Source: Enterobacter sp. ENT03 (GTDB lineage: Bacteria > Pseudomonadota > Gammaproteobacteria > Enterobacterales > Enterobacteriaceae). From it: a DNA stretch of 64,000 nucleotides. Positions 26,107 to 36,376 of this stretch are shown here, one piece after another. A program made the position numbers and the translations under genes. The notes beneath the pieces were generated by a model, which made no database searches, was not told the DNA's origin, and worked only from the letters and a program-made list of their open reading frames with translations. The DNA is taken from NCBI RefSeq assembly GCF_019218745.1, contig NZ_JAHUXA010000012.1, positions 1 to 64,000 of the forward strand, written 5' to 3'. How positions within the stretch are numbered: position 1 is the first letter of the stretch; every line of letters starts with the position of its first letter.

Positions 26107-27120
26107 ATGACGCAGCCTTTGACTGGAAAACATATTTTGATTGTTGAGGACGAACCCGTTTTCCGTTCACTGTTGGATTCATGGCTCACTTCTTTAGGCG
26201 CGACCACCTCACTGGCACTGGATGGCGTCGATGCGCTTGAAACCATGAAGACGGTAAGTCCAGATTTAATGATTTGCGATCTCGCCATGCCACGAATGAA
26301 CGGTCTGCAACTCGTGGAACATTTGCGCAATCAGCGCGATCAAATTCCGATACTGGTTATTTCTGCTACAGAAAATATGGCAGACATTGCCCGTGCATTA
26401 CGCCTTGGCGTACAGGATGTATTACTTAAACCGGTAAAAGATCTTAATCGTTTACGTGAAACGGTATATGCCTGCCTCTACCCCAATATGTTTAATTCGA
26501 GGGTTGAGGAAGAAGAACGCCTCTTTCAGGACTGGGATGCGCTGGTTAGCGATCCACAGGCCGCGGCGAAATTACTGCAAGAGTTGCAGCCGCCGGTTCA
26601 GCAACATATCTCAAATTGCCGCATTAATTATCGCCAGTTGGTTTCCGCCGATCAGCCGGGTCTGGTGTTGGATATTGCAGCACTCTCTGAAAAAGACCTC
26701 GCTTTTTATTGTCTTGATGTCACCCGTGCCGGGGATAACGGCGTGTTAGCCGCATTATTACTGCGGGCATTGTTTAATGGTTTATTACAGGAACAACTCT
26801 CCCATCAGCGTCAGCGGTTACCTGAGTTGGGAAGTTTGTTAAAGCAAGTAAATCAATTACTCCGCCAGGCTAATTTACCCGGTCAGTTCCCGCTGCTGGT
26901 TGGCTATTATCATCATGAGCTAAAAAACCTCATTCTGGTGTCGGCAGGCCTTAATGCCACATTGAATACGGGTGAGCATCAAATTCAGATCAGCAATGGT
27001 GTCCCCCTCGGCACGTTAGGAAATACCTATTTGAACCAGGTTAGCCATCGCAGCGAAGCGTGGCAGTGTCAGGTCTGGGGCGCGGGTGGACGGTTACGAT
27101 TAATGCTGACTGCGGAATGA
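26107..27120 (+). CDS. rssB: Sigma-S adaptor/response regulator RssB
   Basis: 337 residues, same as E. coli. The receiver domain has phosphoacceptor D58 (LMICDLAMPRMNGL). The C-terminal PP2C-like domain lacks phosphatase residues. RssB delivers RpoS (sigma38) to ClpXP and is countered by Ira anti-adaptors. A short SD (GGGGAG) precedes ATG 26107. Its usual partner rssA is absent, so it probably has its own promoter in 25.6-26.1 kb. Confidence 0.95.
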   Translation: MTQPLTGKHILIVEDEPVFRSLLDSWLTSLGATTSLALDGVDALETMKTVSPDLMICDLAMPRMNGLQLVEHLRNQRDQIPILVISATENMADIARALRLGVQDVLLKPVKDLNRLRETVYACLYPNMFNSRVEEEERLFQDWDALVSDPQAAAKLLQELQPPVQQHISNCRINYRQLVSADQPGLVLDIAALSEKDLAFYCLDVTRAGDNGVLAALLLRALFNGLLQEQLSHQRQRLPELGSLLKQVNQLLRQANLPGQFPLLVGYYHHELKNLILVSAGLNATLNTGEHQIQISNGVPLGTLGNTYLNQVSHRSEAWQCQVWGAGGRLRLMLTAE

Positions 27121-27320
27121 GCAAACGCAGCGGCGGGTTGATTTACCTTTACCCGCCGTTCTCCCCCTGGTGTTACTATCTGCGCAGTATTATAAGTAAT
27201 TGTCTTAATTAAGCCTGAATGCGTTCATTTCAGACCCGGCTCACAGCAGGGTACTGATATACTCTTACGCGTGATTCATTATGTACATGTTCCCAGTGTG
27301 AACATTCCAGGAGATTTTCA

Positions 27321-28229
27321 ATGGCTGCCCTTAATTCAAAAGTAACGAAAGCAGTTATCCCGGTTGCGGGATTAGGAACCAGGATGTTGCCAGCAACTAA
27401 GGCCATCCCAAAAGAGATGTTGCCGCTGGTTGACAAGCCATTAATTCAGTATGTCGTCAATGAATGTATCGCTGCGGGTATTACTGAGATTGTGCTGGTA
27501 ACTCACTCCTCTAAAAACTCTATTGAAAACCACTTCGATACCAGTTTTGAACTTGAAGCTATGCTGGAAAAACGCGTTAAGCGTCAGCTACTTGAAGAAG
27601 TTCAGTCTATTTGTCCGCCGCACGTAACGATTATGCAGGTGCGTCAGGGGCTGGCGAAAGGTCTGGGTCACGCTGTGCTGTGTGCCCATCCGGTTGTCGG
27701 CAATGAGCCGGTAGCGGTGATCCTGCCAGACGTTATTCTGGATGAATTCGAATCCGATCTTTCTCAGGATAACCTGGCCGAAATGATCCAGCGCTTTGAT
27801 GAAACGGGCTGCAGCCAGATTATGGTGGAGCCGGTAGAAGACGTGACCGCGTATGGCGTTGTGGACTGCAAAGGCGCACAGCTGAAGCCAGGCGAGAGCG
27901 TGCCGATGGTAGGCGTGGTAGAGAAGCCTAAAGCTAACGTAGCACCGTCTAATCTCGCGGTAGTGGGACGTTATGTCCTCAGCGCAGAGATCTGGCCACT
28001 GCTGGCGAAAACGCCTCCAGGAGCCGGTGACGAAATTCAGCTGACCGACGCCATTGATATGCTGATCGAGAAAGAAACCGTTGAAGCGTACCACATGAAA
28101 GGCAAGAGCCATGACTGCGGTAATAAGCTTGGATATATGCAGGCTTTCGTTGAATACGGTATCCGTCATAAAGCACATGGCGAAGAATTTAAAACCTGGC
28201 TGGAAGAGTCCATGGGTTTTAAGAAGTAA
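27321..28229 (+). CDS. galU: UTP-glucose-1-phosphate uridylyltransferase
   Basis: 302 residues. It makes UDP-glucose from UTP and glucose-1-phosphate for LPS core, galactose metabolism, trehalose and osmoregulated glucans. The nucleotidyltransferase signature [18 protein letters not shown] is at 16-33, with [11 protein letters not shown] later. AGGAG is well spaced before the ATG. An intrinsic terminator follows. Confidence 0.97.
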   Translation: MAALNSKVTKAVIPVAGLGTRMLPATKAIPKEMLPLVDKPLIQYVVNECIAAGITEIVLVTHSSKNSIENHFDTSFELEAMLEKRVKRQLLEEVQSICPPHVTIMQVRQGLAKGLGHAVLCAHPVVGNEPVAVILPDVILDEFESDLSQDNLAEMIQRFDETGCSQIMVEPVEDVTAYGVVDCKGAQLKPGESVPMVGVVEKPKANVAPSNLAVVGRYVLSAEIWPLLAKTPPGAGDEIQLTDAIDMLIEKETVEAYHMKGKSHDCGNKLGYMQAFVEYGIRHKAHGEEFKTWLEESMGFKK

Positions 28230-28255
28230 AGCTGTAATACGCAGGCTTTACCACG

Positions 28256-28299
28256 GCCGGAGATTACGTCGCACCCTGCGGAGTATCTCCGGCTTTTTT
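28256..28299 (+). terminator. galU terminator
   Basis: 9-bp arms GCCGGAGAT (28256-28264) and ATCTCCGGC (28285-28293), then six T residues. Confidence 0.9.
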
Positions 28300-28463
28300 A
28301 TTGCTGGTTGTTACGGTCCATCCTATTTACGATTGCGCAACGCCACGGCAGTGGATAATAGTCGGCTGGTGTTGGGTTATAGAAGAAGGGGATGCCTGGT
28401 TTTTAGCCAGTCTGGTGTCCGGTGCAATAACAATAAACAGTATTGTTCGTGTGATCCGCAGGC

Positions 28464-28491
28464 AAAAAAAATCCCGCCAGCGGCGGGATTT
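28464..28491 (-). terminator. hns terminator
   Basis: 10-bp arms 28469-28478 and 28482-28491 (AAATCCCGCC/GGCGGGATTT). On the minus strand the hairpin is followed by a run of T (complement of A 28464-28470), 19 bp past the hns stop. Confidence 0.92.
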
Positions 28492-28509
28492 CAGTATAGG
28501 AGCGGAGAT

Positions 28510-28923
28510 TTAGCCCTTGATAAGGAAATCTTCCAGTTTTTTACCTTGCTCGTCCATGGCTTTCTTAATAACAGCCGGAGTACGACCCTGGCCGGTCCAG
28601 GTTTTTTCTTCGCCGTTCTCGTCGATGTAGCTATATTTAGCCGGACGTGCAGCGCGCTTAGCTTTAGTACCGACTTTAGCGGCAGCCATGCTATTCAGCA
28701 GTTCGTTCGGATCAATACCGTCAGCAATCAGCATTTCACGATATTGCTGCAGCTTACGCGTACGTTCTTCGATTTCTGCTGCCTGAGCGTTTTCTTCTTC
28801 ACGACGCTCATTTACAACAACTTCTAATTTTTCCAGCATTTCTTCCAGCGTCTCAAGAGTGCATTCTCTTGCCTGTGCACGAAGAGTACGGATGTTGTTC
28901 AGAATTTTAAGTGCTTCGCTCAT
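28510..28923 (-). CDS. hns: DNA-binding nucleoid protein H-NS
   Basis: 137 residues, identical in length to E. coli H-NS. The N-terminal coiled-coil oligomerisation region is at 1-80. The C-terminal DNA-binding domain has the AT-minor-groove QGR loop at 112-114 ([13 protein letters not shown]). It silences AT-rich, often horizontally acquired genes and constrains supercoils. The coding start, target of the sRNA DsrA in E. coli, is conserved in sequence. Confidence 0.97.
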   Translation of the reverse strand: MSEALKILNNIRTLRAQARECTLETLEEMLEKLEVVVNERREEENAQAAEIEERTRKLQQYREMLIADGIDPNELLNSMAAAKVGTKAKRAARPAKYSYIDENGEEKTWTGQGRTPAVIKKAMDEQGKKLEDFLIKG

Positions 28924-29470
28924 TGTAGTAATCTCAAACTTATAATGGGGTGGTTTGTTGAGCTAATAATAGAGCGTTAATTTGCGTTGTGCAATAGCTG
29001 GCAATGTAAGGAATTCAAAATGAGCTGTTATTTATTCGCTTTATTAATTGCGCTATCTTAAATTTCTTACGAGATGTCAGGCAAAAAAAGCTTATCCACA
29101 AGCACTATCATACCGCCTCGCTGCCCCCTTGCAGGGCAATTTTCCGATTAATCGACAAAGCGTTATAGATACTGTGGATAAATATCAACCTTTCCTATTA
29201 GTCACCCTCCGGCAACGTAAGCGCAAATCATTAATATTCCCTGGCCCCATGCCGAAATCATGGATTTTAAAAGCATAAAATGTGACTTATTGTGAATAGC
29301 GCTGACGTTTCTTTGGCAGGAACAGCAACAAACGAAGAGCAGGTTGTATATCCAGGATAACGCCTGGCATCGCCACCACAGAGTTTGCGCACAGACGCAG
29401 CGATGACCCGATAAAATATGGTACTATCGCGCCCTGAAATATTTTTACTTAGATCGGGGTCTGGCGGCCA
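28924..29470. other. hns-tdk divergent intergenic region
   Basis: 547 bp, AT-rich next to hns, as expected for an autoregulated hns promoter with curved DNA, and holding the tdk promoter. The only coding hint is a 13-codon ORF at 29020-29061 (ATG AGC TGT ... TCT TAA) with AAGGA seven bases before the ATG. I see no RNA gene or repeat. Confidence 0.5.
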
Positions 29471-30085
29471 ATGGCACAGCTTTATTTCTATTATTCAGCA
29501 ATGAATGCGGGGAAATCTACCGCATTGTTACAGTCATCCTACAATTATCAGGAACGCGGAATGCGGGCGGTGGTTTACACGGCGGAAATTGATAACCGTT
29601 TCGGCTCTGGTAAAGTGAGTTCGCGTATTGGCCTCTCATCGCCCGCTAAGTTGTTCAATCAGCAATCGGTGCTGTTCGAGGAAATTAGCGCTGAGCATGC
29701 GCGTGAGCCGGTACATTGCGTGCTGGTGGATGAAAGTCAGTTCTTAACCCGCCAGCAGGTGCATGAGTTATCAGAAGTGGTAGATCAGCTCGATATTCCT
29801 GTGCTTTGTTATGGTCTGCGTACCGATTTCCGTGGCGAGTTGTTTACCGGCAGCCAGTATTTGCTGGCCTGGTCTGACAAACTGGTGGAATTAAAAACCA
29901 TCTGTTTCTGTGGTCGCAAAGCCAGCATGGTTTTACGCCTTGACGAGTCAGGTCGTCCTTATAACGAGGGTGAGCAGGTGGTTATTGGGGGTAATGAGCG
30001 TTATGTCTCGGTGTGTCGCAAGCATTACAAGGATGCGCTCGCTGAGGGCTCGCTGACGGAGATCCAGCAGCGGGTGCGGGGGTAA
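29471..30085 (+). CDS. tdk: Thymidine kinase
   Basis: 204 residues. It phosphorylates (deoxy)thymidine with ATP in the pyrimidine salvage pathway. The P-loop ([10 protein letters not shown]) is at the N-terminus, the magnesium/catalytic segment is [10 protein letters not shown], and a C-terminal zinc knuckle is formed by CFCGRKA and a later Cys (SVCRKH). A bidirectional terminator separates it from convergent adhE. Confidence 0.96.
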   Translation: MAQLYFYYSAMNAGKSTALLQSSYNYQERGMRAVVYTAEIDNRFGSGKVSSRIGLSSPAKLFNQQSVLFEEISAEHAREPVHCVLVDESQFLTRQQVHELSEVVDQLDIPVLCYGLRTDFRGELFTGSQYLLAWSDKLVELKTICFCGRKASMVLRLDESGRPYNEGEQVVIGGNERYVSVCRKHYKDALAEGSLTEIQQRVRG

Positions 30086-30130
30086 ACCTGTCTCAGGCGA
30101 GAAATCGTCTTACAGCGCTTCTCAGGCCAT

Positions 30131-30158
30131 AAAAAAACCCGCCATCAGGCGGGTTTTT
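30131..30158. terminator. Bidirectional terminator between tdk and adhE
   Basis: An A-run, stem CCCGCC/GGCGGG around ATCA and a T-run, symmetric for both convergent genes. Confidence 0.93.
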
Positions 30159-30173
30159 CATTAGAGCAGCAGG

Positions 30174-32852
30174 TTAAGCGGTTTTCTTCGCTTTTTTGTC
30201 TGCTTTGATCTGAACAGCTTCTGCCGGAGCAGTGGCGGTATCACCTTCTTTGAACTCACGTCCGTAGTAGGTATCCAGCAGGATCTGTTTCAGTTCAGCA
30301 ATCAGCGGGTAACGCGGGTTAGCACCAGTACACTGGTCATCAAACGCATCTTCGGACAGTTTGTCCACATGCGCCAGGAAGTCAGCTTCCTGAACACCGG
30401 CTTCGCGGATTGATTTTGGAATGCCCAGTTCAGCTTTGATGCTTTCCAGCCATGCCAGCAGTTTCTCGATCTTCGCCGCGGTGCGGTCGCCCGGTGCGCT
30501 CAGACCCAGGTGGTCAGCGATCTCTGCGTAACGACGACGAGCTTGCGGACGGTCATACTGGCTGAACGCAGTCTGTTTAGTCGGGTTATCGTTCGCGTTG
30601 TAACGGATAACGTTAGAGATCAGCAGGGCGTTCGCCAGACCGTGAGGAATGTGGAACTGTGAACCCAGTTTGTGTGCCATAGAGTGGCATACGCCCAGGA
30701 AGGCGTTAGCAAACGCGATACCCGCGATGGTGGCAGCATTGTGTACACGTTCACGCGCGACCGGGTTTTTAGCACCGTCGTTATAGGACGCTGGCAGGTT
30801 CTCTTTGAGCAGTTTCAGTGCCTGCAGAGCCTGACCGTCAGAGAATTCGCTCGCCAGCACGGAAACGTAGGCTTCCAGTGCGTGGGTCACGGCATCCAGA
30901 CCACCGAAAGCACAGAGTGACTTCGGCATATCCATGACCAGGTTGGCATCAACAATCGCCATATCCGGGGTCAGGGCGTAGTCAGCCAGCGGGTATTTCT
31001 GACCGGTAGCATCATCGGTAACTACAGCAAACGGTGTGACTTCAGAACCGGTACCGGAAGTGGTGGTGACCGCGATCATTTTCGCTTTCACGCCCATTTT
31101 CGGGAACTTGTAAATACGTTTACGGATGTCCATAAAGCGCAGCGCCAGTTCTTCGAAGTGGGTTTCCGGATGTTCGTACATCACCCACATGATTTTCGCG
31201 GCGTCCATCGGGGAACCACCGCCCAGCGCGATGATCACATCTGGTTTGAAGGAGTTCGCAAGCTCAGCACCTTTACGTACTACAGACAGCGTTGGGTCAG
31301 CTTCAACTTCAAAGAACACTTCAGTTTCCACACCAGCTGCTTTCAGTACAGAGGTGATCTGGTCAGCGTAACCGTTGTTAAACAGGAAGCGGTCAGTGAC
31401 GATCATCGCACGTTTGTGACCATCAGTAATCACTTCGTCCAGCGCGATTGGCAGTGAGCCACGGCGGAAGTAGATAGATTTCGGAAGTTTATGCCACAAC
31501 ATGTTTTCAGCTCGCTTAGCAACGGTTTTCTTGTTGATCAGGTGCTTAGGACCAACGTTTTCAGAGATGGAGTTACCACCCCATGAACCACAACCTAGAG
31601 TCAGGGAAGGCGCGAGTTTGAAGTTGTACAGGTCGCCGATACCACCCTGAGAAGCAGGGGTGTTGATCAGAATACGTGCGGTCTTCATTTTGTCGCCGAA
31701 GAATTTCACACGTTCTGGCTGGTTATCCTGGTCGGTGTACAGGCAAGAGGTGTGGCCGATGCCGCCCATCTCAACCAGTTTTTCCGCTTTAACTACGGCG
31801 TCTTCGAAATCTTTCGCGCGGTACATGGCCAGTGTCGGGGACAGTTTTTCGTGAGCAAACGGCTCGCTGTCATCAACAATGGAAACTTCGCCGATGAGGA
31901 TTTTGGTATCAGCCGGTACAGTGAAGCCTGCCAGCTCAGCGATTTTGGTCGCCGGTTGGCCAACGATTGCAGCGTTCAGTGCGCCATTTTTCAGGATGAT
32001 GTCCTGAACAGCTTTCAGTTCCTGGCCCTGCAGCATGTAGCCGCCGTGGCTGGCGAAACGTGCACGCACAGCGTCATACGCTGAATCCACAACGATGACC
32101 GACTGCTCGGAGGCACAAATTACGCCGTTATCGAAGGTTTTGGACATCAGGATAGAAGCCACGACACGTTTAATGTCGGCAGTTTCGTCCACAACGACAG
32201 GGGTATTACCGGCACCTACGCCGATCGCCGGTTTACCGGAGCTGTACGCTGCTTTAACCATGCCCGGGCCGCCGGTCGCCAGGATCATATTAATATCCGG
32301 GTGATGCATCAGGGCGTTAGATAGTTCAACAGACGGTTGGTCAATCCAGCCAATCAGATCTTTCGGCGCACCCGCAGCGATTGCTGCCTGCAGGACAATG
32401 TCAGCCGCTTTGTTAGTGGCGTCTTTTGCACGTGGGTGTGGGGAGAAGATAATACCGTTACGGGTCTTCAGGCTGATCAGAGATTTGAAGATCGCAGTAG
32501 AGGTTGGGTTGGTGGTCGGTACGATACCGCAGATGAGGCCGATAGGTTCAGCGATAGTGATAGTCCCGAAAGTGTCGTCTTCAGACAGCACACCGCAGGT
32601 CTTCTCATCTTTATAGGCGTTGTAGATATATTCAGAAGCGAAGTGGTTTTTGATCACTTTATCTTCAACAATGCCCATGCCGGATTCGGCAACCGCCAGT
32701 TTGGCCAGCGGGATACGAGCATCAGCAGCGGCCAGAGCGGCAGCGCGGAAGATCTTATCGACTTGTTCTTGAGTAAAGTTGGCATATTCACGCTGGGCTT
32801 TTTTCACGCGTTCGACGAGTGCGTTAAGTTCAGCGACATTAGTAACGGCCAT
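30174..32852 (-). CDS. adhE: Bifunctional aldehyde-alcohol dehydrogenase AdhE
   Basis: 892 residues (E. coli 891). The N-terminal acetaldehyde dehydrogenase domain (to about 440; active Cys in NGVICASEQ) is joined to a C-terminal iron-dependent alcohol dehydrogenase (GGGSPMDAAK, HSMAHKLGSQFHIPHG for iron ligands). It reduces acetyl-CoA to ethanol and reoxidises NADH in fermentation; the E. coli enzyme forms helical spirosomes. SD AGGAG lies just upstream. Expression is expected to be anaerobic and nitrate-repressed through NarL. Confidence 0.97.
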   Translation of the reverse strand: MAVTNVAELNALVERVKKAQREYANFTQEQVDKIFRAAALAAADARIPLAKLAVAESGMGIVEDKVIKNHFASEYIYNAYKDEKTCGVLSEDDTFGTITIAEPIGLICGIVPTTNPTSTAIFKSLISLKTRNGIIFSPHPRAKDATNKAADIVLQAAIAAGAPKDLIGWIDQPSVELSNALMHHPDINMILATGGPGMVKAAYSSGKPAIGVGAGNTPVVVDETADIKRVVASILMSKTFDNGVICASEQSVIVVDSAYDAVRARFASHGGYMLQGQELKAVQDIILKNGALNAAIVGQPATKIAELAGFTVPADTKILIGEVSIVDDSEPFAHEKLSPTLAMYRAKDFEDAVVKAEKLVEMGGIGHTSCLYTDQDNQPERVKFFGDKMKTARILINTPASQGGIGDLYNFKLAPSLTLGCGSWGGNSISENVGPKHLINKKTVAKRAENMLWHKLPKSIYFRRGSLPIALDEVITDGHKRAMIVTDRFLFNNGYADQITSVLKAAGVETEVFFEVEADPTLSVVRKGAELANSFKPDVIIALGGGSPMDAAKIMWVMYEHPETHFEELALRFMDIRKRIYKFPKMGVKAKMIAVTTTSGTGSEVTPFAVVTDDATGQKYPLADYALTPDMAIVDANLVMDMPKSLCAFGGLDAVTHALEAYVSVLASEFSDGQALQALKLLKENLPASYNDGAKNPVARERVHNAATIAGIAFANAFLGVCHSMAHKLGSQFHIPHGLANALLISNVIRYNANDNPTKQTAFSQYDRPQARRRYAEIADHLGLSAPGDRTAAKIEKLLAWLESIKAELGIPKSIREAGVQEADFLAHVDKLSEDAFDDQCTGANPRYPLIAELKQILLDTYYGREFKEGDTATAPAEAVQIKADKKAKKTA

Positions 32853-32875
32853 AATGCTCTCCTGATAATGTTAAA

Positions 32876-32992
32876 CTCTTTTAGTAAATCAACTGCTAAC
32901 ACGTCAGTATAGTCAAGACCAACAAAAGACTGATGGGGCCTTGAGATTCAATTAGTTAACTACGATGTTGCACCCCTGATTTACTAAAAGAG
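32876..32992 (-). promoter_or_regulatory. adhE leader inverted repeat (RNA stem 5' of the SD)
   Basis: CTCTTTTAGTAAATCA at 32876-32891 and its perfect complement at 32977-32992 form a 16-bp stem with an 85-base loop in the adhE mRNA leader, ending about 13 bases before the SD. In E. coli, adhE translation needs RNase III to cut leader structure; this stem is the likely equivalent. Confidence 0.75.
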
Positions 32993-33322
32993 CCTGACCT
33001 AAGCATCGAACTCGCTTGACGCTGTTCTCCCTGGCGGCGTAAGCAAGGTTACTCACTTCTGAGTAGCGAAATCATGATCCAGATCAAGATTCATCCAAGC
33101 TGACACCTTTCAGCAGGGTGTTTTTGGTCATATGCAGTAATTGTTACTGCTTCAGGGGTAATAGTGCTTAGAGATTATCATATTCAATACAATTTTATAA
33201 CATAGTGGGATGGTGACGTTTTAAATGATTTTCCTGGTGAACTATGCTGGTAAAAAGCGTATCTTCAGCACGGATTTTTCAGGGATTTATGCCTTCAGCC
33301 TTGCTACCATGCGGAGCCGACC
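32993..33322. promoter_or_regulatory. adhE-ychE intergenic region
   Basis: 330 bp holding the adhE promoter region and the ychE promoter. A partial FNR-like motif (ATCCAGATCAAG near 33076) and AT-rich tracts are seen, but I could not assign transcription starts with confidence. No further gene was found. Confidence 0.4.
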
Positions 33323-33970
33323 GTGATTCAGACGTTGTTTGACTTTCCAACCTATTCAAAATTTTTTATTGGATTATTTGCTCTGGTAAACCCGGTGGGC
33401 ATTATTCCCGTCTTTATTAGCATGACCAGTTACCAGACGGCGGCAGCACGAAACAAAACCAACCTGACGGCGAACTTGTCTGTTGCCATTATCTTGCTGA
33501 CGTCGCTCTTTCTTGGTAACGGTATTCTGCAACTTTTTGGCATCTCCATAGATTCCTTCCGCATCGCTGGCGGTATCCTGGTCGTCACCATTGCGATGTC
33601 GATGATCAGCGGCAAGCTAGGTGAAGATAAACAGAATAAGCAGGAGAAGTCGGAGACGGCGATCCGCGAAAGCATTGGCGTCGTTCCGCTGGCGCTACCG
33701 CTGATGGCCGGTCCTGGGGCTATCAGCTCCACTATTGTCTGGGGCACGCGATACCACAACTGGATGCACTTGTTGTGCTTTTCTATTGCCATCGCCTTGT
33801 TTGCGCTGTGCTGCTGGGGCGTTTTTCGTATCGCGCCCTGGCTGGTTCGTTTGTTAGGGCAGACCGGAATAAACGTTATTACCCGCATTATGGGGCTGCT
33901 GCTGATGGCCTTGGGGATAGAATTTATCGTAACCGGTATTAAGGCTTTGTTCCCAGGATTGCTGACGTAA
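33323..33970 (+). CDS. ychE: MarC-family inner membrane protein YchE
   Basis: 215 residues, six predicted membrane helices, with the MarC-family signature at the N-terminus (FIGLFALVNPVGIIPVFISM) and LPLMAGPGAISS later. Transport role unknown. GTG start at 33323 with GGAG six bases upstream matches the E. coli length. Confidence 0.92.
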   Translation: MIQTLFDFPTYSKFFIGLFALVNPVGIIPVFISMTSYQTAAARNKTNLTANLSVAIILLTSLFLGNGILQLFGISIDSFRIAGGILVVTIAMSMISGKLGEDKQNKQEKSETAIRESIGVVPLALPLMAGPGAISSTIVWGTRYHNWMHLLCFSIAIALFALCCWGVFRIAPWLVRLLGQTGINVITRIMGLLLMALGIEFIVTGIKALFPGLLT

Positions 33971-34731
33971 GATTAACCTTGCAAGGGGCAGCGCGATTTT
34001 TATTCATTATCAGTAAAACTTATAACTAAAGTTGAAAATTACTTCAAATATAATAAATTGCGTTGTCGTTCATTACTTCATATTTTTCATTTAGTTATCT
34101 CTCACCGCCGCCGGGCGGTGGTCATAATAAACGCACTCGTCGTGTTATTTCTCTCACATGATACTCTTGGGCTTGCTGTCAGATAATCGAAATGATATTA
34201 GTAATTTCATCACGCAGGCAGATGAATGTGCTAATTAGTCGCCAATTGTTACTTTTTTGTGTAAAAAATAATCAGCTTCACAAAAAAGCAAACCTGACGA
34301 CCCGGCAACGCGATAAGCGACTGAACTCAATAAGTTTATTGATGAACTGGTGATCTCAACGCCTGTCTTCACACGCTTTTTGTCTGCCATAAAAGAGAAT
34401 TGCTTAACAAATTTGCAAAATGTATTGGCGACGGATTGGTGCTTTTGGTACTTTCCGGCCTTATATTTCGTGGACAAATAATATAGATGAGAATCATTTT
34501 CATATGACTCTTGTCAGGACAGAACAGACGCATCTCAGTACAGGGGAGGTGCGCAGTGATCGACAGAAGGATGCCGTTCGAGTATCCGGTAATAATAAAA
34601 GTCGGTGATAGCAAAAAGTAAAAAAAAACGCCTGGCGGTAGCAAAAGCTCCTGCACTGCACAGGAACCCGAAAAGGGTAAGAACAGGCTGGCGCTCGCGC
34701 CAGTAATTATAATGATCGGAGTCACAACACA
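33971..34731 (+). promoter_or_regulatory. Long ychE-oppA intergenic region and oppA leader
   Basis: 761 bp. Visible: a GC hairpin at 34103-34120 with no T-run; a Fur-like 7-1-7 palindrome TGAGAATCATTTTCA at 34488-34502; a 21-codon ORF at 34556-34621 (GTG start, GGAGG six bases upstream); a hairpin CTGGCGC/GCGCCAG at 34688-34703; and the oppA SD GGAG followed by CACAACACA. CA-rich tracts at this position are GcvB sRNA targets in E. coli and Salmonella oppA. Much of 33971-34440 is AT-rich with nothing else assignable. Confidence 0.6.
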
Positions 34732-36366
34732 ATGTCCATCATCACAAAGAAAAGCCTAATCGCGGCAGGGATCCTGACTGCACTCATCGCCGGCAATGTT
34801 GCTATGGCGGCAGACGTACCAGCGGGCGTTCAGCTGGCAGAAAAACAAGTATTAGTACGTAACAACGGCGCTGAGCCACAATCCCTTGATCCAAACAAAA
34901 TCGAAGGCGTGCCTGAATCAAACGTCAGCCGCGATTTATTTGAAGGTCTGCTGATCACCTCTCCAGTGGACGGACATCCGATCCCGGGTGTAGCTGAAAA
35001 ATGGGAAAACAAAGATTTCAAAGTCTGGACTTTCCATCTGCGAAAAGATGCGAAATGGTCCAACGGCGAGCCTGTCACCGCACAGGATTTCGTATACAGC
35101 TGGCAGCGTCTGGTGGATCCAAACACCGCATCGCCATACGCAAGCTACCCGCAGTACGGTCACATTCTTAACGTTGATGCGATCATCGACGGTAAAATGA
35201 AGCCGAGTGAGCTGGGTGTTAAAGCCATTGATGATAAAACGCTGGAAGTGACGCTGAGCGAGCCAGTGCCTTACTTCTATAAACTGCTGGTTAACCCGGC
35301 TATGTCGCCGGTGAACAAAACCGCGATTGAGAAATTTGGCGAAAAATGGACGCAGCCAGCCAATATCGTTTCCAACGGTGCGTTTAAATTACAGGATTGG
35401 GTGGTTAACGAACGTATCGTAATGGTGCGTAACACCAACTACTGGGACAACGCGAAAACCGTTCTTGACCAGATCACTTTCCTGCCAATCTCCTCGGAAG
35501 TCACCGACGTCAACCGCTACCGCAGCGGTGAGATTGACATGACCTATAACAACCTGCCGATCGAACTGTTCCAGAAGCTGAAAAAAGAGATCCCGCAGGA
35601 AGTTCACGTTGATCCGTATCTGTGCACCTACTACTACGAAATCAACAACCAGAAAGCCCCGTTCAACGATGTGCGTGTACGTACCGCACTGAAGCTGGGT
35701 CTGGATCGTGACATCATCACCAATAAAGTGAAAGCGCAGGGTGACCTGCCGGCCTTCGGTTACACGCCGCCTTATGCTGACGGCGCGAAATTCACTAAAC
35801 CAGAGTGGTTCACCTGGACCCAGGAAAAACGTAACGAAGAAGCGAAAAAACTGCTGGCGGAAGCGGGCTATACCAAAGATAAGCCGCTGTCTTTCAACCT
35901 GCTGTACAACACCTCCGATCTGCATAAGAAACTGGCTATCGCCGCCTCGTCTATCTGGCAGAAAAACCTCGGTGTTAACGTTAAGCTGGTAAACCAGGAG
36001 TGGAAAACCTTCCTCGATACCCGTCACCAGGGTAACTACGACGTCGCTCGTGCAGGCTGGTGTGCGGATTATAACGAACCGACTTCCTTCCTGAATACCA
36101 TGCTCTCTGGCAGCTCGATGAACACCGCGCACTATAAGAGTCCGGCGTTCGACAGCATTATGGCTGAATCTGTAAAAGCCAGCGATGAAGCGCAGCGCAG
36201 CGCGCTGTACGACAAAGCAGAGCAGCAGCTTGGCAAAGACTCTGCCATCGTTCCGGTGTATTACTACGTGAACGCCCGCCTGGTGAAACCTTGGGTAGGC
36301 GGTTATTCTGGTAAAGACCCGATGGATAACGTGTACGCTAAAGATCTGTACGTTATCAAACATTAA
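34732..36366 (+). CDS. oppA: Periplasmic oligopeptide-binding protein OppA
   Basis: 544 residues (E. coli 543). Signal peptide with cleavage after AMA (residue 26). SBP_bac_5 family signature near 100 (KWSNGEPVTAQDFVYSWQRL). It binds di- to penta-peptides of almost any sequence and hands them to OppBCDF, for nutrition and cell-wall peptide recycling. Highly expressed; the long leader and probable GcvB site suggest post-transcriptional repression in rich medium. Confidence 0.97.
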   Translation: MSIITKKSLIAAGILTALIAGNVAMAADVPAGVQLAEKQVLVRNNGAEPQSLDPNKIEGVPESNVSRDLFEGLLITSPVDGHPIPGVAEKWENKDFKVWTFHLRKDAKWSNGEPVTAQDFVYSWQRLVDPNTASPYASYPQYGHILNVDAIIDGKMKPSELGVKAIDDKTLEVTLSEPVPYFYKLLVNPAMSPVNKTAIEKFGEKWTQPANIVSNGAFKLQDWVVNERIVMVRNTNYWDNAKTVLDQITFLPISSEVTDVNRYRSGEIDMTYNNLPIELFQKLKKEIPQEVHVDPYLCTYYYEINNQKAPFNDVRVRTALKLGLDRDIITNKVKAQGDLPAFGYTPPYADGAKFTKPEWFTWTQEKRNEEAKKLLAEAGYTKDKPLSFNLLYNTSDLHKKLAIAASSIWQKNLGVNVKLVNQEWKTFLDTRHQGNYDVARAGWCADYNEPTSFLNTMLSGSSMNTAHYKSPAFDSIMAESVKASDEAQRSALYDKAEQQLGKDSAIVPVYYYVNARLVKPWVGGYSGKDPMDNVYAKDLYVIKH

Positions 36367-36376
36367 TGGCAATTCG

